From contig NC_049991.1 of NCBI RefSeq assembly GCF_000003815.2, positions 9,036,729-9,100,728 on the forward strand: a stretch of DNA of 64,000 nucleotides, written 5' to 3'. The DNA is from Branchiostoma floridae. Lineage: Eukaryota > Chordata > Leptocardii > Amphioxiformes > Branchiostomatidae. Made by a program: the position numbers and the translations under genes. A model generated the notes under the pieces. It was given only the letters and a program-made list of their open reading frames with translations, did no database searches and had not been told where the DNA came from. Positions 53,836-62,630 of this stretch are shown piece after piece; positions within the stretch are counted from its first letter, which is position 1, and each line of letters starts with the position of its first letter.

Positions 53836-53883
53836 AATTCCGACTCAAGGACTCAAAGAATCGGGAGCGTCCGTCACGTCAAC

Positions 53884-54672
53884 ATGTCAAGCGATCGATT
53901 GTACGAGATCGATCGATTTTACAACATCGGAGTATTGTTCAATGATATGCATGATATCTACATGACCACCATTCCGACGTGGGGTGACTTATCTGCTTGG
54001 AATAACCCCCCACCTCTCGATACGATTAAGAAAGAAACCCTGTTAAACTTCGTTCCTGAATGTGTTTTAGACTACATTAGTATAATGGAAAAGATTTCCT
54101 TTCCGGAATTCCTAATGGTCCAGTATCTTCACATTCATTGGTGCAACATTCCGGAGGTAACCAGGAGCCTGCTCCGAGTAAAGTCACGCCTCTTCCATCC
54201 CAAGGCATCATCCTTCCATGCCCCATTAGACAACGCTATCTATGATCTCTACACAGCTGATCATATCAGCCCATTTAATAACATGCATTACCTAGTGACT
54301 ACCCATGAACTCTTGCGGGAATATAAACCCCAAAGCGCGAGAAAAGACCACCAGCATTTTAAACTTTATCTAAACTCTTGGCTTTCTAAAAGATATCAGT
54401 CCTGGGTTACACAATTTCGAGACGCTGCTTTCCAGGACGCACCTCTCCCGCAATTTGTTGTTGTGGACAATGCCATCTTGAAGGACCTGTACCATATGCA
54501 TGGCGACCCTACCTCGTCCAGGTGCGGTGCATGTGAAAACAAATCTTATCTTTCGGCCCCAGGAACAGAGTGCGGGGTACGCTTATGCGAATCCTGCAAA
54601 AACAGGCTTCTCCGAATCTGTGGCTCCTATTGCAAGAGCTACCCCGAATGCATCCACAATATGTATAGCTGA
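53884..54672 (+). CDS. Zinc-binding accessory protein
   Basis: 262 residues. The first 210 residues are globular, aromatic-rich and unrecognised. The last 50 hold a dense cysteine array: CGACENKSY, then ECGVRLCESCKNRL, then ICGSYC and PECIH. This looks like a two-site zinc domain of RING or zinc-ribbon style, but the spacing fits no class exactly. The 3' end of the gene and its downstream polyadenylation region are duplicated at 56.17-56.44 kb, in a truncated paralogue. AATAAA is at 54756. It lies in the accessory cassette between H2B and the PC4-domain gene. Confidence 0.65.
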   Translation: MSSDRLYEIDRFYNIGVLFNDMHDIYMTTIPTWGDLSAWNNPPPLDTIKKETLLNFVPECVLDYISIMEKISFPEFLMVQYLHIHWCNIPEVTRSLLRVKSRLFHPKASSFHAPLDNAIYDLYTADHISPFNNMHYLVTTHELLREYKPQSARKDHQHFKLYLNSWLSKRYQSWVTQFRDAAFQDAPLPQFVVVDNAILKDLYHMHGDPTSSRCGACENKSYLSAPGTECGVRLCESCKNRLLRICGSYCKSYPECIHNMYS

Positions 54673-54744
54673 AACAACATAACTTCGAGTCCAAGATAGA
54701 CATCCAACACCTTAGCCGCAGTTATCGGCAATATGTTCCCATCC

Positions 54745-54840
54745 TACATTTTGTCAATAAAATACTTTTAACTGTACCATTGAACTTGTCATTCTTGCGT
54801 GTATGTAGTTTGCACACACGTCCCGACGTTTCAATTGCTA
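54745..54840 (+). repeat. Diverged third copy of the 3'-end module
   Basis: Related to the left part of 56282-56436: tcaataaaatacttt, then gtaccat, gaacttgtcat, ttgcgt and cacacac in order, with several substitutions and gaps. It includes AATAAA at 54756-54761 for the 53884 gene. Confidence 0.6.
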
Positions 54841-54947
54841 ACTTAGTAGTATAGTAGGGACACGCTGACTATTATCATTCATTCCGACCAACCTTTGACC
54901 CACCAAGGTAACATGCCCTTATTTGGCGTTGTTGTAAGTCTCTACGC

Positions 54948-54955
54948 TTTAAATA
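54948..54955 (+). promoter_or_regulatory. TATA-like box of the PC4-domain gene
   Basis: TTTAAATA about 70 bases before the ATG at 55024, preceded by an otherwise ordinary upstream region. Confidence 0.4.
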
Positions 54956-55023
54956 AAGAGTAGCATAAGGCACCCTCCGAGTTCCGAGCGAACAGCCTGG
55001 AGGACGCCAAGCTTGTTAGCAAC

Positions 55024-55593
55024 ATGTTCCAGACCAGAGACGTCGAAGATGAACCGATGGAGACTTGCGAACAGAAGCAAGCGGGCCTCACTTCGAAATG
55101 CTCACCAAAGTCCAAATCGCACGAATTACAACTGCCAATAGGTGGGGAGGTCTACCTGACCGTAGGATTTTTCAGGAATAAACCGACGGTTTCAGTTCGA
55201 CAGTTCTACCGTCCCAACCCGGCCAACCTTTACGACATACGGCCCGGGAATCAGGCGATAGTTATGACCCCCGAACAATGGCAGGCCCTCAAACGCAACA
55301 TGTCGAATGTATCGGCAACGCTGGTGGAATTCAAGTTTGCAGCGACGGCCCGCAACCTGGCAACGGTGTCGCCTCGCTGGTTTCACTTGGGCGGTGTGCT
55401 GTACGCCGCCGTGGGGATCTTCAACGGGATCCGGATCGTGGGTCTGGGCGAATTCTTCCTGCCAACTCCAGGCGAGAACCCCGAAAGTATCTTACCCGGC
55501 AAGGAAGGGATCAACTTGAAATCAGACCAGTGGAGCAAATTGTTAAACGCAGTGGGACCGGTCGACCGTTCGCTGGTGGCACTGGACGACTAA
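55024..55593 (+). CDS. Tandem PC4-domain ssDNA-binding protein
   Basis: 189 residues. Two PC4 (Sub1/p15) repeats are visible. The first spans about residues 37-100 (GGEVYLTVGFF, VSVRQFYRP, RPGNQAIVMTPEQWQALK); the second about 118-185 (GGVLYAAVGIF, GLGEFF, LPGKEGINLKSDQWSKLL). Each has the beta-strand pattern followed by the PG-x-GI/AI-x-L-x-x-x-QW signature and a helix. Cellular PC4 has one such domain and works as a dimer on melted DNA, acting in transcription and repair; a tandem pair could form the whole binding surface in one chain. The amino 35 residues are acidic then Ser/Lys-rich, like the regulatory tail of PC4. Likely captured from the host; the duplication is internal. The Bcl-2-like frame follows closely. 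Confidence 0.8.
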   Translation: MFQTRDVEDEPMETCEQKQAGLTSKCSPKSKSHELQLPIGGEVYLTVGFFRNKPTVSVRQFYRPNPANLYDIRPGNQAIVMTPEQWQALKRNMSNVSATLVEFKFAATARNLATVSPRWFHLGGVLYAAVGIFNGIRIVGLGEFFLPTPGENPESILPGKEGINLKSDQWSKLLNAVGPVDRSLVALDD

Positions 55594-55650
55594 CCATAAT
55601 GGACGGATTCGCCCGATTTGGCAAGAGCGGTTGCCAAGAACATTATCCGC

Positions 55651-55944
55651 ATGGCAGGCAAGTTGGAACCTCAGTACGGGACCGTTGCACGAGCATTTAT
55701 GACTGACGTAAGGGACATCTATGTCGGCTTGAGGTTCATACTACAGAATGTGTTGAAGCAGCGTGTGAATTGGGCAAGAATTTTGGTGTCCATGATGCTC
55801 GTGGTTGACGTATCTGTGGAGCTCATCAACAGGGGTTTGAAGCACGATGCAATATGTGACATTATTGTAGAAATGTCCAGCATCATCTGTCGTCTTGCTG
55901 GGAAATACATTGAAGACACGGAGGGCATGATTGCGCTAAGATAA
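55651..55944 (+). CDS. Bcl-2-like apoptosis regulator, amino end missing or broken
   Basis: 97 residues if started at the ATG at 55651; the frame is open 17 codons further up to 55600 without another ATG. VNWARILVSMML matches the BH1 core (NWGR with Gly to Ala) and its hydrophobic helix; YIEDTEGMIAL near the end fits the BH2 position. The predicted helices follow the Bcl-2 order. A BH3-like helix may lie at the start but is not clear. Bcl-2 family members usually have 150-200 residues, so the amino part is missing. A separate ATG at 55599, six bases after the PC4 gene stop, opens in a different frame and could be the lost start if one base has been gained. It may be a decayed gene, an exon or a short functional form. 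With the BIR protein it would act against apoptosis. Confidence 0.5.
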   Translation: MAGKLEPQYGTVARAFMTDVRDIYVGLRFILQNVLKQRVNWARILVSMMLVVDVSVELINRGLKHDAICDIIVEMSSIICRLAGKYIEDTEGMIALR

Positions 55945-56037
55945 ACACCCCGGTCGAATCGAAAGGACATGTTTTTCAGCGCCGCACCGCTAAGAAAAAC
56001 ACCCGAGTCGGAGCTGTAGGTTTACTGCTATCGGGAA

Positions 56038-56349
56038 ATGTTTTCATTATCGTATCCCCGCTTTAAACTCGCACAAAGACACCACATGCTGTTTCGTCAA
56101 GCCAAGCCACCCAACAACACACCGCAGCAGCGAGGCGACGTCGAAGAACGAGACATTATTCCCATTTTACGCAGGGTTCTCCAGATCTGTGGCTTCTACT
56201 GCATCCAAGATCCAGAATGCATGCACCAACAATGTGTATCGATACGTCTTAGCGGCAATTATAGGGACCTTGTTCCCTTCCTTCATTTCTTTAATAAAAT
56301 ACTTTACAATGTACCATATGAACTTGTCATGATTGCGTATATTATTTAG
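56038..56349 (+). pseudogene. Truncated paralogue of the zinc-binding protein 3' end
   Basis: 103-codon frame from an ATG. Its LQICGFYCIQDPECMH segment aligns with LLRICGSYCKSYPECIH at the end of the 53884 gene, and the downstream sequence with that gene's 3' region. The stop of the parent is not kept, so the last 40 codons read through former untranslated sequence into the 155-bp repeat. The upstream part of the zinc domain is absent. Likely a duplication remnant; expression is not excluded, since AATAAA (56293-56298) lies within the frame's own end. Confidence 0.55.
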
Positions 56350-56436
56350 TTTTGTACACACATAAACTACAGAATAAGCAACTAGTGTAGTGGCTCAGAG
56401 TGATCCTAAGAATAGAGCATTTTCATTCATTTATCG
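56282..56436 (+). repeat. 155-bp inverted repeat, right copy
   Basis: Inverse of 52868-53022. It carries AATAAA at 56293-56298 and bounds the accessory cassette on the right. A partial further copy of its end (taagaatagatcattttca) recurs at about 56498-56516. Confidence 0.9.
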
Positions 56437-56516
56437 GAAGAGAACGAGACAAAAAACGGCAAACTTTACTGTAAGCGGGCCGCTATCTAACGAGCGTAAG
56501 AATAGATCATTTTCAG

Positions 56517-56729
56517 TACATCATCTCCGACCTGCCCACACTGAAGGAAGCAATAGTGCAGCTGTTCAAACAAATGCTCAGAAAGAACTACCCTTTGCAC
56601 CACCAACTAGAACAGGACTCGCCCTCAGTAACTCCAGCTCAATCAGTATACCGAAAGCCCGTACTGCGAGGCTTAGCAACCTGCCCCCATTGTGCAATAC
56701 GGCTCTACGACAAGACAATTGCTAAGTAA
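56517..56729 (+). other. Possible terminal exon with a CPHC motif
   Basis: Open frame without a usable ATG at its start; it follows a splice-acceptor-like cattttcag (AG at 56515-56516). It codes for 70 residues ending TCPHCAIRLYDKTIAK. AATAAA follows at 56766-56771, so the layout is that of a last exon. The frame is open only back to 56475. The CxxC recalls CPYC motifs in the 58686 protein. No donor or first exon could be assigned. Confidence 0.35.
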
Positions 56730-56771
56730 TACCATCAACATTACGTAATGAATTCACCCTTACTGAATAAA

Positions 56772-57093
56772 ACAATGACAACATTGACAATATTCATTTA
56801 TCCTAAGGCTGCATTTGCGGAAAACTTTAGCCCGCTATCTAGTGACGTCACACACACACACACACGCTGCTACTACACCTTTTTCAAAGAAGAAAGCGAC
56901 CCTCCACAACACCATCCAAACACAGGGGGGGCAAAAAAATGACCCCCACCCCCCTAAAACAACACACACCACAAAAACAACCACAAAAAACAAAACAAAA
57001 CTATGAAAAAACAGACAGGGGTGGCAAGGTCCCGAAATAGCATTTCCCCCCCGTGCCAATAAAACCTACATTTTTTTCAATTTTTTTATTTTT
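56772..57093. other. Low-complexity region
   Basis: Contains a TGACGTCA at 56843-56850 followed by a (CA)n run, a strand-biased A/C-only stretch near 56960-57000, and poly-T near 57071-57100. No gene supported. Confidence 0.6.
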
Positions 57094-57615
57094 TTTTATT
57101 CCTTTTTTGCTTCTTGGTTTCTGTTAGAACGCCTTTCATCTGGCATAGAGCCGCACACACTAGTACTTGGCGATCGCACGTGTCTGTATGCCATGTTAAG
57201 GCTTGCTCAAATGTAGTGTACAGAGGGCGATATCTAGTGCCACAAAGTGAGAGTAAGAAGATATGACGTCAGCTAATTAGCATCATCTGATCTAATTAGC
57301 ATAATTTCATGACGTCACACATATCATTAGTTCTCGGCTGCACGTTACCCGGTGGTCTGGTGAAAATTCGACTTACAAAACGGAAAAATGGGCGTGTCCC
57401 GTTTTACTCGTCGATTTTTCAGAGCCCCAAACCCCGCAGCTCCATTAAAACTAATGGTTAAGGCATTGTCGATGACACAGCCCTCTTATATAGATATGAG
57501 TTAAGATTTTATATGAAGAGAATGATAGAAGTGACCACTATATTAGAGTTATTGTAATGGGGGGGAGGTCTCTTACGTCATGATGAGTAATGGTAGACCC
57601 TTATCGTGGATTTAT
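57094..57615 (+). repeat. About 525-bp direct repeat, copy 1
   Basis: Nearly identical to 57992-58517. It carries paired TGACGTCA palindromes (57264-57271 and 57310-57317) flanking two ctaattagcat elements, and a cttatatagat TATA-like box near 57482. No long reading frame is conserved. The edges are approximate. Confidence 0.85.
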
Positions 57616-57991
57616 CTTTATCGTAATAGAATGACACTTCCCTGTAGTTTGGTTGGACGGTCAAATAAGACCCGCATTTTAACGGCACCGTTTTTGACTT
57701 AGAACCCAGAGGTCAAATTCATAAATCCTGCGGTTTCACTGAACTTGTGCCATTGGAAAAGGCACTTTATACGACTTTCCTCACTTTAGTTAAGTGCTTT
57801 CTAGTACTTAAGAGTTCCTAGCTTCGACCAGATCGTCCCTTGGAAAGAATGGTAAATGTGTTTGGGAAGAACCAAACCACGAGTGCATAAAAGAGCCCGC
57901 CACGCTTATCGAAAAGAGTAGGGTACCTTCCCAGTGTGATCCGATCAAGCTAGACCCTTATCGTGGGCATTCTTTTAAATTTCTTTGTCTT
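57616..57991. other. Spacer with dispersed-repeat-like sequence
   Basis: About 375 bp between the direct repeats. Sequence near 57885-57955 (agagcccgcc, gaaaagagta, atcaagct) is related to 59826-59897. gacccttatcgtgg flanks it at both ends (about 57597 and 57953). No gene. Confidence 0.45.
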
Positions 57992-58517
57992 TTTATTCCT
58001 TTCTGTTTTCTTGGTTTCTGTTAGAACGCCTTTCATCTGGCATAAAGCCACACACACACACACTAGTACTTGGCGATCGCTCGTGTCTGTATGCCATGTT
58101 AAGGCTTGCTCAAATGTAGTGTACAGAGGGCGATATCTAGTGCCACAAAGTGAGAGTAAGAAGATATGACGTCAGCTAATTAGCATCATCTGATCTAATT
58201 AGCATAATTTCATGACGTCACACATATCATTAGTTCTCGGCTGCACGTTACCCGGTGGTCTGGTGAAAATTCGACTTACAAAACGGAAAAATGGGCGTGT
58301 CCCGTTTTACTCGTCGATTTTTCAGAGCCCCAATCCCCCGCAGCTCCATTAAAACTAATGGTTAAGGCATTGTCGATGACACAGCCCTCTTATATAGATA
58401 TGAGTTAAGATTTTATATGAAGAGAATGATAGAAGTGACCACTATATTAGAGTTATTGTAATGGGGGGGGAGGTCTCTTACGTCATGATGAATAATGGTA
58501 GGCTCTTATTGTGGATT
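57992..58517 (+). repeat. About 525-bp direct repeat, copy 2
   Basis: Second copy, with TGACGTCA at 58167-58174 and 58213-58220. It ends about 170 bp before the ATG of the 58686 gene, so it may act as that gene's upstream control region. Confidence 0.85.
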
Positions 58518-58583
58518 GGTCTTCAATATTCCGCCATTAGTTCTTATCTAATTGCGTGCTTTTGGCTAGCATTGGGTTCCAGT

Positions 58584-58605
58584 CACGTGACATATCCAAT
58601 ATAAG
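58584..58605 (+). promoter_or_regulatory. E-box and TATA box of the 58686 gene
   Basis: CACGTG at 58584-58589 and TATAAG at 58600-58605, the latter about 80 bases before the ATG. Confidence 0.6.
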
Positions 58606-58685
58606 GATCTACAGACGTGCCAGTGCGTAACTTCTTTCCTGACGGGCGTAACTTCTCTCTCATCTGTTACAGATTGATTTCCGAG

Positions 58686-59474
58686 ATGCCCGTTAAAGAT
58701 CTAGCCCTCTCCGCTCCCGAAACAGCCGAAAGTTCAGAGATTGCAGAGGCCAAGGTCGAAAACGGTCGAGAGGAGGAAAACGCCGTTGTAAAAACCTTCG
58801 AAGTCTATCACGTCTATTGTGAGCCCGGTGATCGGGTGGAGCTTGTGTTCGGAGACAATGAGGTAGAACACGTTATTGTTTTAGAGTTAAAAGAGAAGGA
58901 GAACCTGAGTACAGGGACTGGAGAAAGGACCGATGAAAGCGTGCAAGGCGAAAAGAGTAAAGAGGAGAAAGTCGCAGAGGGGAGATGCGTCGAAGCGCAC
59001 TATACTGACGACGAATCCAGTCGTGAGGCGGAGAGTGTTTTTTCAGAATCTGATGCAGAAACCATGAGTACCAGTGAAGAGGAAGAGGACGTTGCAGAAT
59101 TTCGTTGGCCATACGAGATCGAGCTGACCGGAAGCCTGTTGCTTGATGAAATCATTCTCCCTGACCTGGAAGTAAAGGTCAACAATTACACCCATCTCTG
59201 TGACTCATGCGCAACGTTTCTTGATGGGGATTTATGTCTACGTTGCGATTTTGTTGCGTCCTTCAAGGCACATATCACCAATGTTTTGGACGGAGACGCT
59301 AGGACTCGCGCCATTGAACAGGTCGACGGCCAAGACCTCCAGAGTTACCATGTCTGTTGTGGCTACGTGACTGGAAAATGCCCTTATTGTCACAAAAACA
59401 TCTTTGACTTGGTTACGTGCCCATACTGTGGAAATGGGCTATCTACAGAGCACTGCCTACTTAATTGTTCTTAG
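58686..59474 (+). CDS. Acidic zinc-binding protein, possible regulator
   Basis: 262 residues from the ATG at 58686; the frame is open 23 codons earlier from a GTG, but part of that would still be inside the expected leader. The first 150 residues are very acidic, with a Ser/Glu cluster (SESDAETMSTSEEEED) suited to casein kinase 2. The carboxy 80 hold paired cysteines: LCDSC, LCLRC, then CC, CPYC and CPYC, with later His and Cys. The arrangement suggests two or three zinc ribbons. An acidic region joined to zinc ribbons fits a transcription regulator. No family is recognised; a loose likeness to the 53884 protein exists in the Cys-rich end only. AATAAA is at 59522. Confidence 0.65.
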   Translation: MPVKDLALSAPETAESSEIAEAKVENGREEENAVVKTFEVYHVYCEPGDRVELVFGDNEVEHVIVLELKEKENLSTGTGERTDESVQGEKSKEEKVAEGRCVEAHYTDDESSREAESVFSESDAETMSTSEEEEDVAEFRWPYEIELTGSLLLDEIILPDLEVKVNNYTHLCDSCATFLDGDLCLRCDFVASFKAHITNVLDGDARTRAIEQVDGQDLQSYHVCCGYVTGKCPYCHKNIFDLVTCPYCGNGLSTEHCLLNCS

Positions 59475-59521
59475 TGCCATTTGTCACGAAGCAACGCTTT
59501 CCCATCAGTATATTGAGTGAA

Positions 59522-59527
59522 AATAAA
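59522..59527 (+). terminator. Polyadenylation signal of the 58686 gene
   Basis: AATAAA about 47 bases after the stop codon. Confidence 0.7.
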
Positions 59528-60830
59528 ATCATGATCGGCAGTTATTGAGCAATCCTGCGCTGTTTCTTTTTTTAATCTTTCTGTCTGAGACGCACACAAA
59601 CACAAACACACACAGAGACACACACAATCGTATATTCCAGAAACAAGACAATGGTGTCAACGGCGCTTTATAATTCAGTCATTACTGTCACTATCGCCCA
59701 TTCAACTTTCCAGATCATCTCCTTATCCGTGTTTGTGTATTTTATAGCTATTATCAATGATATACTTTCGTCTAAGGCATGATGTTAGGTGGAGCTCCTG
59801 TTCTTAGGGAGAGTCACGACTTTAAGGCGTGAAAGAACCCGCTACACGTACCGGAAAAGAGTACGAGACCATCCGGGTGTAAGTGGATCAAGCTTTTCAG
59901 GCAAAAATGGGGTAGTGAATTTCTCGCTTCGCCTATACAGTCAGTTTTTCTAGTTTCACTAGGGGGTTTCTAGTTAGGGAGACAGGGAGAGCGGGTGATG
60001 TCGTTTCTTAGCTTCTGCTTTGTGATTTATTTTATCAGGGAAATGTTTTGGCTACCGTACGCATAGCAAAAAAGCTTTATAGAAATGACTCTTTTGGCAA
60101 AGTTGGCGAGGTAGCGGAATGTGGCACATTTGTGGGTGACCGGAAAACGGTCGTAAACATAAATTCCTTTCTCTCCGCGAACATGGTGGTCTTCAGACCG
60201 GTCATTCTTTCCTGGTGATTCCAGCGATAGCACGTGCCCCATTCTCTCTACGATAGAACAACCAATATTCCGCGTTTTGCGAAACATGAAGCTTGCCAAA
60301 GTAAACATCTCTTATTCGATGTGGGAGAATTATGCGGTATGTGGATTTCACTCAGCTTTTGTGTGTCTCATTATAATTCTTATGTGCTTGTTACGATGGA
60401 ATTGATGCAAACAACTGCGTTTGTAACTTGTTTGTGTATCTCACAGCTATTTTCAACAGAAAATTTGTATGTGTTTGGAACGTTGAAATTGATGCAAACA
60501 ACTACTTTTGTTGCCTGCTTTTAGGAGTACCAATCTCTGTGGGTTAGCTTAAGGGTGCTTTCTCAGCCCCTATGTCCGACAAGTCTGCTAAGTATGATTT
60601 CTGCAGCAGGGCCCTCCAGCTAATCATGTAAACATTTCACCGACGTGCACTAATGACCTTTGCGGACGGGCTCTCGATTACTACCGTGTAGATAGCAACA
60701 TACTCACGATGGTGTGGTCGATTTCCAATTTCATTCGTCTTGCATTTTCATTTTGTCTTGTATTGTGAATCTATTTGATGTTGCAACCTCCACTCGTAGA
60801 ATCTTATATAGTTCTCATTTTTCGTAGAAA
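59528..60830. other. Long non-coding stretch with a dispersed repeat
   Basis: No convincing gene over 1.3 kb. CA-rich sequence at 59595-59625; a repeat related to 57885-57955 at about 59826-59897; and two copies of an approximate unit ending attgatgcaaacaact near 60400 and 60492. A 93-codon leftward frame (60027-60308) has an ATG but no other support. TTATATAG near 60804 precedes the spliced gene. Confidence 0.45.
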
Positions 60831-61248
60831 ATGGGCTGCAAGTTCCCAGGCCGAGCCAATCTGATCATTAAATTCGCTGACATCATAGAGGGAAACCATC
60901 ACATCGCCTGGAGCATAAAAGCAAGGTATTGCTGTGTTTGTTTTGCGGTATGCCGTTGTTGTATCAAGTCGACATCGTACAAGTTCTGTAATTCATAACG
61001 GTGAAAGAGTGCTCATTCTAATATTGACATGTGCTAAGGCCACAAATGCCGCCAAACTATCACGCCAGAATTGCGCCAGAGTAAACCAGTAGGTCACAAC
61101 AATACAGCAATGACTAATATGTCATCTTTCTGATTTTAGCGCCCGTTTGGCCGGAGTTGACATCGACATCAAACCCTGGACCAGAATCACACTGGTTCCT
61201 GTGTGGGAGCATGCCACTGGTTTGGATGTTATCGCTTATACCTTCTAG
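60831..61248 (+). CDS. Small spliced gene, 67 residues from two coding exons
   Basis: Exon 1 codes from ATG at 60831 to 60925; donor AAG|GTATTG. Intron 60926-61139 ends tgattttag, with a branch-like tgactaat about 25 bases before. Exon 2 61140-61248 keeps frame (95 + 109 = 204 nt, 68 codons with stop), ending in TAG directly before another donor GTAAGC. A second intron ends ttttacacag at 61392, and a 3' exon runs from 61393 to the AATAAA at 61581. A TATA-like TTATATAG lies about 27 bases before the ATG. The product is a small soluble protein with a Val/Ile/Asp-rich second half and several Trp; family unknown. Intact donor, branch, acceptor and poly(A) signals in order make this a real eukaryotic gene, viral or host. 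Confidence 0.6.
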
Positions 61249-61392
61249 GTAAGCACTCCTTAAAATGTGGCAATGGTTTGACACAGAATTCCAAATGAAA
61301 ATATACTTCGCTTCTAAACTTATAATGATTTACTGAAGTAATACTGGAGCAATGAACCATTGTTTTAATTTTTGTTTATCTCTTTTACACAG

Positions 61393-61586
61393 GACTAACC
61401 ATCTCCAGCGCAAAGAAGCACGCCATCTCCAGCACGTCAGCAAATAGTTTAGCCCATCCCCATTCATTGTTATCAAAAATATGAGACCAGAGAATGTTGT
61501 GTTACCGTGTATAGTTTGTTATAGCAAAGTTTCTATCGTTGACACGTTATTTGAGCTGCTTTGTATTGTGGGATGAACGCAATAAA
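61393..61586 (+). other. 3' untranslated exon and polyadenylation signal
   Basis: Follows the acceptor ttttacacag and ends at AATAAA 61581-61586. It contains three ccatctccagc-type repeats near 61398-61440. Confidence 0.5.
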
Positions 61587-62630
61587 TATGTAATACACAA
61601 AATATCCGTGTGTACAGTGTCTTATAATTCGTCATTGAGTAATTTATATCCCTAAGTGCCTTTTCAGGCGTGTCGACAAATCACTGAGAATTGGCGTCAA
61701 GTTTAGACATGCCTTTATCTTCTTATATAAAATGCCCCCATCGACCAAGAGTAACGTGATGTCATCATCAAATAAATGGGAGCCCACATATCCGACTTGG
61801 TTTAAAAAGACAGTTGTACTACAAGAATTTGGCGGTACTGTACAGATTCTCCAGTACGAGGACCTAATATCAACAGCTTGAAGAATAGACTTAAACACAG
61901 AAGTGAGTAATCACTACATGGTAGTAAACCAGGCTTTGAGGAGTTAGCAGAATGCGTTAACTTTAGAGATGGCCTTACAGCTTCATTAGACGCAGATGAA
62001 TGAAGTAGACAACACAGCAGGCAAGCTACGAACAGAGGAAGTACACTAGGGGAACAGTCACTCCTACCCCAGCTCACACGTAGTTCCCAACGTTTTAGCA
62101 ACAATACTGAATCAGTTCAACGACCTATACAATAGAAAAGATGTTTTCAGATCATGTATACCGAAGCAGCATTTCTAAAGTTAAAAAGTTGTGCAGTTAC
62201 ATCCATTCATGGGCGGAAATGGATGGTTACCATAAATCTTGATGAACTGGGTACTGCATTTGAAAGATCTAGATTTCGTGGTTTAGGGAATTTAAAATGG
62301 TCACAAAAAGCAAAGTCTCACTACATGTAGGTTCTCAAAATGCGGACAAAAAAGAGCAAAAGGCTACATAGCATTCTTCCTTCAATATTGCGCGAACAAT
62401 AGCTATTCTACTCTGAGGTCCATTTTTATCTTTGAGGCTATTTTACTCAATCCATAAAGTGGGATGGGGGAGGGGGTTGGTCGTCGCTTACGCCATGACA
62501 AACCCCATGTACCGTAAGGGTAACAAAGAAAAAGGCAAAACAGACTATCAATACATTTTGACCTTTTATTTCATTTTTACTGGATGTTCAATCATAAAGA
62601 AGCACACTTCTCTCCTCTCATGCCACGTCT
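61587..62630. other. Non-coding stretch
   Basis: About 1 kb without a supported gene. Leftward open frames here use GTG starts or overlap each other and lack promoter support. TTTATT at 62565-62570 is the minus-strand polyadenylation signal of the gene ending at 62631. Confidence 0.4.

Noticed and set aside
56390..56725. 111-codon frame from a GTG
   Set aside because: It begins inside the inverted repeat and reads a different frame from the CPHC exon-like frame, which has better acceptor and stop placement.
60027..60308. 93-codon leftward frame
   Set aside because: It has an ATG, but no promoter, poly(A) signal or recognisable protein feature supports it.
61644..62104. Two overlapping leftward frames
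   Set aside because: The first lacks an ATG start; they overlap in different frames and show no motif or promoter.
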